Assembly (NCBI GenBank): GCA_016234935.1
Contig: JACRNL010000009.1
Location: 1-64,000, forward strand
Source of the DNA: Deltaproteobacteria bacterium
GTDB lineage: Bacteria > Desulfobacterota > GWC2-55-46
Length of the DNA stretch: 64,000 nt
Direction: 5' to 3'
The translations under genes and the position numbers were made by a program. Shown one piece after another: positions 44,560 through 52,823 of the stretch (positions within the stretch are counted from its first letter, which is position 1; the number at the start of each line of letters is the position of its first letter). The notes beneath the pieces were generated by a model. It worked only from the letters and a program-made list of their open reading frames with translations, was not told the DNA's origin and did not search any database.

Positions 44560-44602
44560 TCATTTTACGGTAAATTTCCGGCTATCGGGCGGTCCGCCGG
44601 AC

Positions 44603-44640
44603 AAAAAAAATACCTCAGCGCATTTGCAGCGCGGAGGTAT
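44603..44640 (-). terminator. Attenuator terminator ahead of pyrR
   Basis: Arms ATACCTC-x-GCGC and GCGC-x-GAGGTAT (11 base pairs with one mismatch) and a run of seven to eight T on the minus strand. Lies 53 bases before the pyrR start. Confidence 0.88.
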
Positions 44641-44672
44641 GCCGTATCTCTTGCGACGTTGGTTTCAATTTG

Positions 44673-44709
44673 CCTCCCCTTCTCAATCTCTCCGGATTAA
44701 GTTAAAGGG
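44673..44709 (-). promoter_or_regulatory. PyrR-binding hairpin (anti-antiterminator) of the pyr operon
   Basis: On the minus strand AATCCGGAGAGATT (44698-44685) matches the PyrR-site consensus ARUCCNGNGAGGYU in 13 of 14 positions. CTTAATC and GATTGAG form the stem under a CGGAGA loop, extended by CCCTT/AAGGG. The following GGGGAGG can instead pair with CCTCC of the terminator, which gives the three exclusive structures of PyrR attenuation. A -10-like TATAAA is at 44744-44739. Confidence 0.8.
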
Positions 44710-44774
44710 TCTTTTTACAGTCTGGGTTGATAATCTCTTTTATACATGCCCTCGCATGTTTTAAACCAAGGGCG

Positions 44775-45179
44775 TCAGCGCAAACCGTATGGCCCCGGCT
44801 TAAGCGGAGCCTCCTCTGCGATATCAAAATATACGGTCTTTACATACAGGTTGTTTATATTTATGGTCTCGCTCCAGCTTATCTTAACGGAGATCGATTC
44901 CATGAACCTGGTTATAACTACTTCATCATGGCCGATTGGCACGGACCACGAATGCGCCTTCTTGAGTATAAGCTTTTCCACCTCTGCGTCGGAATACATG
45001 TGCGCGTTCTTCATGACGTCGTTTTTTACGTCGGTCTTAAGCAAATAGTAAGCAATAAACGGAGGCGCGGCCTTGGATGCGGCATATGCCGACGCGGCAA
45101 GAACCGCGAGCCAGAAGATTACGCCCAGCCTGGAAGCGCCCCGATTATTCGACGATATTTTATTCTTCAACATTTCCAT
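44775..45179 (-). CDS. Small single-span membrane protein, function unknown
   Basis: 134 residues. A basic N-terminus, one membrane helix (about 17-35, with 'GVIFWLAVLAASAYAASKAAPPF') and a soluble alpha/beta part outside. The layout resembles DUF4845-type proteins that often accompany signal peptidase or RNase genes, but here it follows ptsI by 64 bases. No catalytic residues are evident. The last residues (EEAPLKPGPYGLR) lie at the edge of repeat DNA. ATG 45179 without a clear ribosome site. Confidence 0.65.
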   Translation of the reverse strand: MEMLKNKISSNNRGASRLGVIFWLAVLAASAYAASKAAPPFIAYYLLKTDVKNDVMKNAHMYSDAEVEKLILKKAHSWSVPIGHDEVVITRFMESISVKISWSETININNLYVKTVYFDIAEEAPLKPGPYGLR

Positions 45180-45243
45180 AAAATATACAATGTCAGCGTC
45201 ACGCAGTCAATGAGTTTCTTATCCTGCCGCGCGCTTGAGAGCG

Positions 45244-47025
45244 TCAGACCCAGAACTCTTCCTTCCTGTGAAGCTCCGGCAGCTTCGCGTTTATGTACTG
45301 CTCGACGTCCCTTGCCGTAGAAAGGTTCACGATATGCCTGCATATCTTCTTTGCCTCAGCGTAGTTCACGGAGCGCACGAGCCTCTTGACCTTGAGTATC
45401 GAATTGGCGTTCATGCTGAGCTGGTCTATGCCCAGGCCGATGAGGATGAGCGCGTACGCAGGCTCTCCAGCCATCTCGCCGCACACGCCGACGCTGACGC
45501 CCGCGGCCTGGGCCGCGTCGGCGACGCTCTTTATTATCCTCAGCACGGCCGGATGCATGGGCTCGTAGAGGTAGGCCACGTGCTCGTTCACCCGGTCTAT
45601 GGCAAGGGTATATTGCAGCAGGTCGTTCGTGCCTATGGAGATGAAGTCCGCCTCCTTGCATATCAAATCCGCGATGATGGCCGCCGACGGTATCTCTATC
45701 ATGGCGCCGACCTCGATGTTCGTGTCAAAGGGCTTGCCCTCGGCCTTCAATTCGGCCTTTGCCTCCTCGAGGATGGCCTTTGAAAGGCGCAGTTCGTCTA
45801 TGCCGGAAATCATCGGAAACAAGACCTTCACCTTTCCCGTGGCGCTTGCCCTCAATATGCCCCTTAACTGGGTCTTGAAGATGTCCGTGTTTTTCAGGCA
45901 GAACCTTATGGCGCGAAGCCCGAGCGCCGGATTTATCTCCTCATTCTTGTCGCCCAAAAGGAGCTTGTCGCCCCCGACGTCGAGCGTCCGGATTATCGCC
46001 GGGTGCGGGGATATCTTCCTGACCACCTGCTTATAGGCCTGGAAGTGTTCATTCTCCGTCGGCAGCTGGGCCCTGTTCATAAAAAGGAACTCGGTCCTGT
46101 AAAGACCGACGCCCTCGCCGCCGTGCTCGGCGATGGACGTTATCTCGTCGGCCATCTCGATGTTGCCCATGAGGCGTATGCGCCTGCCGTCTTTTGTCTC
46201 GGAAGGGAGGTCTTTATAATGAAAAAGCTCCCTGCCATAGACCTTGTAGCGCTCCTGGCGCTTCATATAGACGTCTATGACGCTCTCGGAAGGGTTTATG
46301 ATGACCGTGCCGGTGGTGCCGTCTATGATGACCGTGTCGCCGGTCTCGACGCTTCTGGTGATGCTCTCAAGCCCGACTATGGCCGGTATCTCAAGGGAAC
46401 GGGCCATGATGGCCGTGTGCGACGTCGCGCCGCCAACGTCAGTTAAAAATGCCAGAACGGTTCCCTTGACCATCTGCGCCGTATCCGCAGGCGTGAGGTC
46501 GTGCGATACCACCACGGACGGCGCATTCAAGTCCGCCACGCTCTCGTGCCTTTTGCCCATGAGGTTCACGAGCACGCGGTTGACAATGTGCTCGATGTCA
46601 AAAGAACGGGATCTCAGATACTCGTCGTCGATTTTGCCGAAGAACTGCATCAAGTCTTTCAAGACCTTGCTGAGCGCCCATTCGGCGTTGACACGCTCTT
46701 GCCTGATGACCTTTATAGTGTCGTTGATGAGCATATCGTCTTTGAGGATCATCAGATGGGCGTCTATGATGCGTATATGCTCCTTGCCCCTGCCGTCGGC
46801 GGCGGCCTCGACCTTCTTTTTGATGCCTTTGAGCTGCTCCCTGGACTCCTTGAGCGCGTTTTTGAACCGCTCTATCTCGCCTTCTGTCTCAGAGGCCTTG
46901 AGGTAGCAAAAATGCGCGGGTTCAGGCATGCCCCTTTCGAGGATATATGCCTTGCCGATGACTATCCCCGGAGACACGCCCGTGCCCTTTAAAAGGGCGA
47001 CCTGTTTTTTTTCTTCAGCCGTCAT
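45244..47025 (-). CDS. ptsI: PTS enzyme I (phosphoenolpyruvate-protein phosphotransferase)
   Basis: 593 residues. The phosphohistidine motif 'GGATSHTAIMARSLEIPAIVG' is at about 191-211, the PEP-binding barrel motifs 'GVGLYRTEFLFM' and 'GTNDLLQYTLAIDR' are in the C-terminal half, and the active cysteine motif 'GVCGEMAG' is present. No N-terminal GAF domain, so it is the ordinary EI and not EI-Ntr (PtsP). It would phosphorylate the HPr encoded just upstream. No PTS permease is in the window. Confidence 0.96.
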   Translation of the reverse strand: MTAEEKKQVALLKGTGVSPGIVIGKAYILERGMPEPAHFCYLKASETEGEIERFKNALKESREQLKGIKKKVEAAADGRGKEHIRIIDAHLMILKDDMLINDTIKVIRQERVNAEWALSKVLKDLMQFFGKIDDEYLRSRSFDIEHIVNRVLVNLMGKRHESVADLNAPSVVVSHDLTPADTAQMVKGTVLAFLTDVGGATSHTAIMARSLEIPAIVGLESITRSVETGDTVIIDGTTGTVIINPSESVIDVYMKRQERYKVYGRELFHYKDLPSETKDGRRIRLMGNIEMADEITSIAEHGGEGVGLYRTEFLFMNRAQLPTENEHFQAYKQVVRKISPHPAIIRTLDVGGDKLLLGDKNEEINPALGLRAIRFCLKNTDIFKTQLRGILRASATGKVKVLFPMISGIDELRLSKAILEEAKAELKAEGKPFDTNIEVGAMIEIPSAAIIADLICKEADFISIGTNDLLQYTLAIDRVNEHVAYLYEPMHPAVLRIIKSVADAAQAAGVSVGVCGEMAGEPAYALILIGLGIDQLSMNANSILKVKRLVRSVNYAEAKKICRHIVNLSTARDVEQYINAKLPELHRKEEFWV

Positions 47026-47093
47026 TTTTCACCCGATGGGCGCTTAATTATCTCCTCCCCCCTTGCGGGGGAAGGCAGGGTGGGGGCGCTTAA

Positions 47094-47396
47094 TCAGCAC
47101 TCTTCGCCGAACCCGTTGCCTACAAGCTCTCCGAGGGCGCTTACGGCCGCCTCAGAGTCTTCGCCTTCGGCCCGGACGTTTATCTCCACGCCCTGAGAGG
47201 CGGCCAGCATCAAAATGCCCATGATGCTCTTGCCGTTGACCTCCTGGCCGTTCTTCTCGACGAATATCTCGGAGTCGAACTTGTTGGCAAGCTGGACAAA
47301 CTGGGCCGCGGCCCTCGCGTGCAGGCCGAACTTGTTCTTGATCGTAAATGCCTTTGTATGCGCCTGAGCCGTTTTTTCCATGGTCATTTCAGTCAC
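47094..47396 (-). CDS. ptsH: HPr phosphocarrier protein
   Basis: About 100 residues from GTG 47396 (GGTGGA upstream) or 97 from ATG 47387; the frame is open to 47486, but that would overlap the EIIB end and adds residues unlike HPr. Both regulatory sites are present: the EI-phosphorylated histidine in 'KFGLHARAAAQF' and the HPr-kinase serine in 'NGKSIMGILML'. The presence of hprK in the same cluster supports use of both. Confidence 0.94.
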   Translation of the reverse strand: MTEMTMEKTAQAHTKAFTIKNKFGLHARAAAQFVQLANKFDSEIFVEKNGQEVNGKSIMGILMLAASQGVEINVRAEGEDSEAAVSALGELVGNGFGEEC

Positions 47397-47418
47397 GATG
47401 CAGTCCACCCTTGGCGCC

Positions 47419-47913
47419 TCAGCCGCTATTTTTCCCTTCATCCGCGCTTTTCGCTGGAAACAGGGCCGGTTCTTTTGCCGGGACATCCCTTATGTCAATA
47501 GCCACACCCAGAGCGGCGAATCTTTCCATTATATCCTCGTCCTGTTCGTCAACGATTACGCTCGGGGCTATCTTCCTGCCGTGTTCCACATGGTGTATGT
47601 TGCCGATGTTGAGCGCCTTGAACTTTACGCCATGCTCGTAAAACCTCATCGCGTCGGCAAGGCTTCCGAAAACAAGTATGACCCTGTCCCGGCCGTCGCC
47701 GTCTTTTTTTATTTTCAATACGGCGTCGTCTACCTTCAGCACCGTCACCTTGAGCTCTTCGCAGGCGCAGGCGCCCATTATCTCCCGCACAAGGCCGTTT
47801 GACGCGACCTCGTCCGACGCCACGATCAAGGCGTTGGCCTCGACATACGGCACCCAGGCGCAGATTATCTGCCCGTGCAGCAGCCTGTCGTCCACCCTTA
47901 CGAGACTTATCAT
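47419..47913 (-). CDS. PTS mannose-family EIIB component
   Basis: 164 residues of the mannose/fructose/sorbose IIB fold. The phosphohistidine lies in 'VRVDDRLLHGQI' (H14). The C-terminal 15 residues (KEPALFPAKSADEGKNSG) are an extra, probably disordered, tail. It follows an EIIA of the same family, but no IIC/IID membrane genes accompany it, so it probably has a regulatory role. Confidence 0.92.
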   Translation of the reverse strand: MISLVRVDDRLLHGQIICAWVPYVEANALIVASDEVASNGLVREIMGACACEELKVTVLKVDDAVLKIKKDGDGRDRVILVFGSLADAMRFYEHGVKFKALNIGNIHHVEHGRKIAPSVIVDEQDEDIMERFAALGVAIDIRDVPAKEPALFPAKSADEGKNSG

Positions 47914-47930
47914 GATAAGCGCCTACCCCT

Positions 47931-47989
47931 TTTGAAGAGGCTGAGCCCCCTCAGGGGGTTCTACCCCTTGAAGGGGTTCAACCCCTTTT
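47931..47989. repeat. Palindrome run forming the end of the EIIA gene
   Basis: TTTTGAAGAGGCTGAGCCCC, CTCAGGGGGTTCTACCCC and TTGAAGGGGTTCAACCCC follow each other. The EIIA stop (TAG at 47963-47961) and its last seven codons (GLNPFKG) are within this run. Confidence 0.9.
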
Positions 47990-48383
47990 CATGCAGCATA
48001 TCCCCTGCAAGTATTATAGTTGACCTGCCGTAGTCCCTCAAAAAAACGGCCAGTTCTGACAGCGGCCTGGCAGGCCTGTGGCTTACGAACTTCAAAAGGA
48101 GCGGCAGATTGACGCCGGTGATTATCTCGACCTTGCCGGCGCTGAAAAACGAAAGGGCTATGTTCGTGGGCGTTCCGCCGAACATGTCGGTGAAGATGAT
48201 AACACCCTTTCCTGCGTCCACATCGATGATGGCGCCTTTGAGGACGTCCCTGACGCCGTCGGTGGTATCCGTGTATTTGACGGCAATGCTCTTTACATGC
48301 TCATGCCTGCCGCTTATGCCTTCAACTGCCTTAATAAGGCATTCGGCAAGCCCATCATGCGTTATAATCACTGCCCCTATCAT
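47961..48383 (-). CDS. PTS mannose-family EIIA component
   Basis: 140 residues; family IIA (ManX N-terminal type). The phosphohistidine is H9 in 'AVIITHDGLAE', and 'FTDMFGGTPTN' (about 63-73) is the typical active-site loop. The last residues GLNPFKG are encoded by a repeat palindrome, which also supplies the stop codon, so the natural end was probably replaced. Weak ribosome site before ATG 48383. Confidence 0.92.
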   Translation of the reverse strand: MIGAVIITHDGLAECLIKAVEGISGRHEHVKSIAVKYTDTTDGVRDVLKGAIIDVDAGKGVIIFTDMFGGTPTNIALSFFSAGKVEIITGVNLPLLLKFVSHRPARPLSELAVFLRDYGRSTIILAGDMLHEKGLNPFKG

Positions 48384-48529
48384 AGTTTCACGCTGTCCAT
48401 TGAGAATTGCCTGGTGTCGCGCCTGCCTGCCCTCCCCAGCCCTCGCGTGCCTGCCCTCGCGTGTCTAAAGCGAGGGTCTGAAGCGGGGGTTTTAAGCGGG
48501 GGTCAGGCGCGGTTAGGGGGCATACCCCT

Positions 48530-49429
48530 TCAAGTGGTATGCATGTCCCTGTGTTTTATCCTGACCGTCACAGCGGCCATTTGCAGCTCATTGGCAAGCG
48601 CGTCAACCACGACAACCGACCTGTGCCTGCCGCCCGTGCAACCCACCGCTATGGTCAAATAAGATTTGCCTTCCTTGCGGTAAAGCGGAACGAGATAGGT
48701 AAGAAAATCGCCGAATCTCTTAAGAAACTCTCTCGTCTCATGGCTTGCCAGCACGTAGTCCCTTACCTCAGGGGCGGAGCCGTCAAGCCCCTTCAGGGTA
48801 TCCACGAAATAGGGGTTTGGCAGAAACCTTATATCGACGATAATATCCGCCTCCGTGGGGATGCCAAACCTGAAGCCGAAGGAGACCACGGTAACGGTCA
48901 TCTTTTGCTCGGCTGCCGGCCCTGAAAAATAGTCCTTGATCAGCTCACGGAGTTCATGCACGTTGAAACCGGAGGTATCGACGACCTTATCGGCGTGGGC
49001 CTTGACTTCCTTAAGGAGCTCTCTTTCCTTAATGACGCCGTCAAGAGGACTTTCAGCTCCCGCGAGAGGATGCCTTCTCCTTGTCTCGCTGAAGCGGCGC
49101 ACGAGCGTTTCATCGCCGGCCTCAAGGTATACAAGCTCCACCAGGTAACCGGCATCTTTAAGCGCGCCTATGACCGGCGTGAATTCATTCAGGAACTTCC
49201 TTTCGCGCACGTCCACAACGGCAGCGGCCTTCGTGGTCTCGCCCGATTGATTCAAAAGCTCCATGAACTTGGGCAAAAGGGCGACGGGCATGTTGTCAAC
49301 ACAGAAAAAACCCGAGTCCTCCAGAGCCTTTATCGCGGTACTCTTGCCGGAACCTGAAGGGCCGCTCAGAACAACGAGGCGTATATCCTTATTCAAATTT
49401 TTACCATCGCGGTCCGTGACGGACTCCAA
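48530..49429 (-). CDS. rapZ: RapZ/YvcJ-family nucleotide-binding protein
   Basis: 299 residues from TTG 49429; a TTG at 49396 is the other candidate, and neither has a good ribosome site. P-loop 'GPSGSGKSTA' (about 21-30), 'DNMPVALLPKF' and the C-terminal sensing motif 'VGCTGGRHRSVVVV' (about 262-275) identify the family. In enteric bacteria RapZ senses GlcN6P and guides RNase E to small RNAs; elsewhere the role is less clear. The first five residues after M (ESVTD) are from an 18-bp repeat shared with the end of hprK, and the stop lies in a palindrome (48514-48537). Confidence 0.93.
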   Translation of the reverse strand: MESVTDRDGKNLNKDIRLVVLSGPSGSGKSTAIKALEDSGFFCVDNMPVALLPKFMELLNQSGETTKAAAVVDVRERKFLNEFTPVIGALKDAGYLVELVYLEAGDETLVRRFSETRRRHPLAGAESPLDGVIKERELLKEVKAHADKVVDTSGFNVHELRELIKDYFSGPAAEQKMTVTVVSFGFRFGIPTEADIIVDIRFLPNPYFVDTLKGLDGSAPEVRDYVLASHETREFLKRFGDFLTYLVPLYRKEGKSYLTIAVGCTGGRHRSVVVVDALANELQMAAVTVRIKHRDMHTT

Positions 49430-49509
49430 GCGTTTTTCAACGTTTTGCCTCTTTCTTGTCCGTGACGGACTCCGAGTCCGTGACGGACTCCAAATCCGTG
49501 ACGGACTCC
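49413..49509. repeat. Four copies of a palindromic 15-mer across the hprK-rapZ junction
   Basis: TCCGTGACGGACTCC is at 49413-49427, 49459-49473, 49477-49491 and 49495-49509; the last three are spaced by exactly 18 bases. The core GTCCGT-G-ACGGAC is a perfect palindrome. In frame it encodes ESVTD units at the hprK C-terminus and the rapZ N-terminus. Confidence 0.95.
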
Positions 49510-50450
49510 GGCTCTTTTTCCGGACTATTCATGACCTGCTCAAGCTGCTGTTTCAATATCCTGGCGGAATGATGGCCCATTATCTTCAATATCTGGTTCC
49601 TTGCCGCGACCTCGACGATGGTCGCAACGCTCCTGCCGGGGCTTACCGGGACCTTGAGATACGGCAGCTCGACCCCGAGTATCTCATAGGTATTCTCTTC
49701 AAAGCCGAGACGCTCATAGTCGCTCTTGGGCTCCCACTTCACAAGCTCCACGACAAGGTCCATCTGCTTTTGTTCCCTTATCGCGGTTATCCCGAAGATG
49801 TCTTTTATGTTGACTATCCCCAGGCCCCTTATCTCGATGTGATAGCGGATGACTTCGGCGGAGGTGCCAAAAAGGGTGGACGGCGGCATTTTCTTTATTA
49901 TCACAATGTCGTCGGACACCAGACGGCTGCCGCGCGAGACAAGGTCAAGGGCGCACTCGCTCTTTCCGATGCCGCTTTTGCCTATAAGGAGTATGCCGAC
50001 GCCCAGGACGTCCACGAGGACGCCGTGCATCGTGATGGTCGGGGCAAGCCTCTCATCGAGATACTGCGTGACGTCCTCAATGACCGCCGACGACGTCAGC
50101 ATCGACCTGTAAAGCGGGATGTTGTTCTTCCCGCACAGCTCGACGAGAAAATCCGGCAACGCAAGGCCCCTTGTGACTATTATCGCGGGCACCCTGGCCT
50201 TCCGAAGGAGCTCTAACGACCTTGAAAGTTTTTCTTCCTTGAGGCTGTTAAGATAGCCGACCTCAGCCGCCCCGAATATCTGTATCCTGTCGGAGTGAAG
50301 CTCATCCAGAAGGCCCGTCAGCAGAAGCCCGGGCTTCTGGATGCGCGCCGTGGTCAGTTCGCGCTCAAGCCCCTTTTCCCCGATTATCAGCTCAAGGCCG
50401 AGACGCAACGTCTGCCCCGCGTCAAAAAGCGCCTTCAAGGATAAGCCCAT
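49437..50450 (-). CDS. hprK: HPr kinase/phosphorylase
   Basis: 337 residues from ATG 50450, which has AGGAG eight bases upstream; a TTG at 50471 lacks a site. The P-loop 'LLIGKSGIGKSE' (about 149-160), the capping 'SRLVSDDIV' and the signature 'RGLGIVNIKDIFG' (about 195-207) are present, so both kinase and phosphorylase functions should be possible. It would act on the serine of HPr (47094). The C-terminal tail has three ESVTD-like units from a palindromic tandem repeat, then KKEAKR. Confidence 0.95.
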   Translation of the reverse strand: MGLSLKALFDAGQTLRLGLELIIGEKGLERELTTARIQKPGLLLTGLLDELHSDRIQIFGAAEVGYLNSLKEEKLSRSLELLRKARVPAIIVTRGLALPDFLVELCGKNNIPLYRSMLTSSAVIEDVTQYLDERLAPTITMHGVLVDVLGVGILLIGKSGIGKSECALDLVSRGSRLVSDDIVIIKKMPPSTLFGTSAEVIRYHIEIRGLGIVNIKDIFGITAIREQKQMDLVVELVKWEPKSDYERLGFEENTYEILGVELPYLKVPVSPGRSVATIVEVAARNQILKIMGHHSARILKQQLEQVMNSPEKEPESVTDLESVTDSESVTDKKEAKR

Positions 50451-50484
50451 TTGATAGCTCCTGTCGGACAACCGGGCCCGTTTT

Positions 50485-51039
50485 TTACTTCGCCCGTGAC
50501 TCTATCAATCCGTAATCGCCGCCTTCGGTCCTGTAGATGACGCTGACGTTGCTCGTGGCGGAATCGGTAAAGACGAGGAAGCCGTTTTTCCCGATATCCA
50601 TCTGCATGGCCGCCTCATCCACCGACATGGGCTTTAAAAACTGGTTTTCCTTTTTCACTATCCTGGGGCTCGGCCCCTTCAAGGGGCTTGCCTGCGAAGC
50701 GGAGCCGGCGGTTTGCGTGAAGCGTTTGCCGGCAGGTTCATCGGTATGGGGCTTGTGGTCCTTTATCTTTTCCTTGTGCTTCCTTACCTGCTGTTCGAGC
50801 TTATCGAGGACGGCGTCAATGGCGGAATACATGTCGCCCGTGGCCTCTGCCGCCTTTATCGTCACGCCGCTCCCAGCGATGGTGGCGTCCGCCATGTGCC
50901 GTATCTTCTCGACGGAGAGCACCCAATGGACTTCTATCGGCTCGCTGAGATATTTCTGAAAGCGCTCCGTCTTTTCCTCGGCATACACGCGAAGCGCATC
51001 CGATGAATCCATGTGTCTGAATGTTACTGTAATGTGCAT
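50485..51039 (-). CDS. hpf: Ribosome hibernation promoting factor, long form
   Basis: 184 residues. N-terminal ribosome-binding domain (about 1-100, with 'ALRVYAEEKTERFQKYL') and C-terminal dimerisation domain (about 128-182, 'KPMSVDEAAMQMDIGKNGFLVFTDSATSNVSVIYRTEGGDYGLIE' region). The linker contains 'ASPLKGPSPR' (about 114-124), made by a repeat palindrome at 50671-50690. GGAGGGAG ribosome site. Adjacent to rpoN, as is common. Confidence 0.95.
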   Translation of the reverse strand: MHITVTFRHMDSSDALRVYAEEKTERFQKYLSEPIEVHWVLSVEKIRHMADATIAGSGVTIKAAEATGDMYSAIDAVLDKLEQQVRKHKEKIKDHKPHTDEPAGKRFTQTAGSASQASPLKGPSPRIVKKENQFLKPMSVDEAAMQMDIGKNGFLVFTDSATSNVSVIYRTEGGDYGLIESRAK

Positions 51040-51096
51040 TTTCTCCCTCCGGTTCCATGTTTATTGTGCGGAAAAAAAATAACGGCCCTGTTTGCA

Positions 51097-52563
51097 TTAA
51101 AAATGGCTCTTTCTCCTGCTCGATGACAGATAGCCAAGGGCCTCTCTGTACTTGGTCGCGGTTCTCCTTGCCAGGGTGATGCCGGAGGACTTCAGGCGCT
51201 CGATTATCTCCTGATCGCTCAGGGGGTTTTTTATGTCTTCAGAATCTATTATGTCCTTTACCTTTTGTTTGATATATTCGCCGGTGACGTCGGCGCCCTC
51301 GGTTGAGCTCATGGCGTTGGAAAAAAAATATTTCAGCTCGAAGATGCCCCTCGGCGTTTGCACGTATTTATTGGACGTGACCCTCGACACCGTTGATTCA
51401 TGCACGCCGAGCTCAGCGGCGACGTCCTTGAGGACAAGGGGCTTCAGGTGCCTGAGTCCCTTGTCGAGAAAGTCCCTTTGTATCCTGACTATGCACTCCA
51501 CGACGCGGTATATGGTGCGCTGCCTCTGGTGGACGCTCTTTATGAGCCAAAACGCGCTTTTTAACTTCTCCTGAAGATAGGCCTTCGTCTCCGGGCTGTT
51601 TTTGCCGCCGTCCTTCAAAAGCTCGCGGTAATACCGGCTGATCCTGAGCTTGGGCATGCCGTCTTCGTTAAGAGAAATCACGTAATCATCGCCGACCTTG
51701 TGAATATAGACGTCCGGCACAACGGACCTTGCGTCGCTAAGGCCGAACCCCGCGCCGGGGGTTGGATTGAGGCATTTGCTTATCGTGCGCGCCGCATCAA
51801 AAACGGTCTCAACGCTTACGCCAAGATGCCTTGCGATATTCTTGTATTTTTTCCTTCCGAGCTCGTCAAGCTGGCTGACGATTATCTCCTCCACCACCGT
51901 ATCCCTCACCGGCAAAAGCCTTGCCTGCGTGAGCATGCACTCCCGGAGCGTCCTTGATCCTGCTCCCACAGGGTCGGACTGCCGTACGACGGCAAGTATC
52001 CTTTCCACGTCGGCGGCGGACGCGCCTGTAAGACGCGTTATCTCCCCGGCGACGGCGGCCTCAAAAAGGCCGTCGTTCATGTCCGTTCTTTCTATAAGCC
52101 TCAGATAGCCGTCTTCGGCGATATTGCCTATGATGAACTCGCAAAGACGGAGATCATCGGAGCTAAGCCTTTGCATGCTCATCTGCCACAGGAGATGCTC
52201 GCGCAGCCCGCCCGCGGCGGACGCGACATTTCCCATCATTCCTTCATCGTCATCGTCCGGCGCGTTAAAGTCCAGACGGCGGACGCCGAATTCGCTTTGC
52301 CCTTCGATGCGGCTTTCTATATACGCCTCCCAGTCGACCTCCGCCTTTTCCGGCGTTGCCGGCTGAGGCTCAGGGACAGCGGCCTCAGGAGGCATGCCAT
52401 CAGCCGCGGTATCCTCAAGAACAGGGTTTTCCTGCATCTCCTCTTTTACCATTTCGACAAGCTCCAGCGTTGAGAGCTGGAGCAGCTTTATGGCGAGCTG
52501 CAGCTGCGGCGTCATCACGAGGCTCTGCGTAAGCCTCTGTTCCTGTTTAAGTTCGTATGCCAT
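51097..52563 (-). CDS. rpoN: RNA polymerase sigma-54 factor
   Basis: 488 residues. Region I is glutamine- and leucine-rich ('LTQSLVMTPQLQLAIKLLQLS', residues 11-31 in part), region II is acidic, and the C-terminus carries the RpoN box 'ARRTATKYRE' (about 467-476), one change from the consensus ARRTVAKYRE. A helix-turn-helix ('ELGVHESTVSRVTSNKYV') is present. It should serve PilR at the pilA promoter. First position of the hpf-hprK-rapZ-PTS series. Confidence 0.96.
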   Translation of the reverse strand: MAYELKQEQRLTQSLVMTPQLQLAIKLLQLSTLELVEMVKEEMQENPVLEDTAADGMPPEAAVPEPQPATPEKAEVDWEAYIESRIEGQSEFGVRRLDFNAPDDDDEGMMGNVASAAGGLREHLLWQMSMQRLSSDDLRLCEFIIGNIAEDGYLRLIERTDMNDGLFEAAVAGEITRLTGASAADVERILAVVRQSDPVGAGSRTLRECMLTQARLLPVRDTVVEEIIVSQLDELGRKKYKNIARHLGVSVETVFDAARTISKCLNPTPGAGFGLSDARSVVPDVYIHKVGDDYVISLNEDGMPKLRISRYYRELLKDGGKNSPETKAYLQEKLKSAFWLIKSVHQRQRTIYRVVECIVRIQRDFLDKGLRHLKPLVLKDVAAELGVHESTVSRVTSNKYVQTPRGIFELKYFFSNAMSSTEGADVTGEYIKQKVKDIIDSEDIKNPLSDQEIIERLKSSGITLARRTATKYREALGYLSSSRRKSHF

Positions 52564-52599
52564 GCAATACCGCTTATCTTTCCTGAAAGAAAGGCGCCG

Positions 52600-52815
52600 C
52601 GCACGCTAAAGCCAGGATGCAACCCTTTGGCTTTACCCGTGCGCAGGTGCTGCGCACGACGTCCTCAACGCTCGTCTTCGAGAGCGCCGCATTTTACCCG
52701 TGCGCAGGTGCTGCGCACGCTAAAGCCAAGATGTAACCCTTTAGCTTTGCCCCGCCGCAGGCGGCCAAAGAACTTTAATTCCCGCTCCGCGGGTTCAAAC
52801 GCCCTCGCCGGGGGT
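52600..52815. repeat. Tandem and inverted repeats between lptB and rpoN
   Basis: The block GCGCACGCTAAAGCCAGGAT...CCCTTTGGCTTTACCCGTGC is repeated with small changes (about 52598-52655 and 52700-52755), and CGTGCGCAGGTGCTGCGCACG is an almost perfect palindrome present twice (about 52638-52658, 52698-52718). A short GCAACCCC palindrome (about 52810-52828) overlaps the end of lptB. No gene. Confidence 0.8.
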
Positions 52816-52823
52816 GCAACCCC

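Noticed and set aside
47397-47486. N-terminal extension of HPr up to 47486
   Set aside because: It would overlap the end of the EIIB gene by 68 bases and lacks similarity to HPr.
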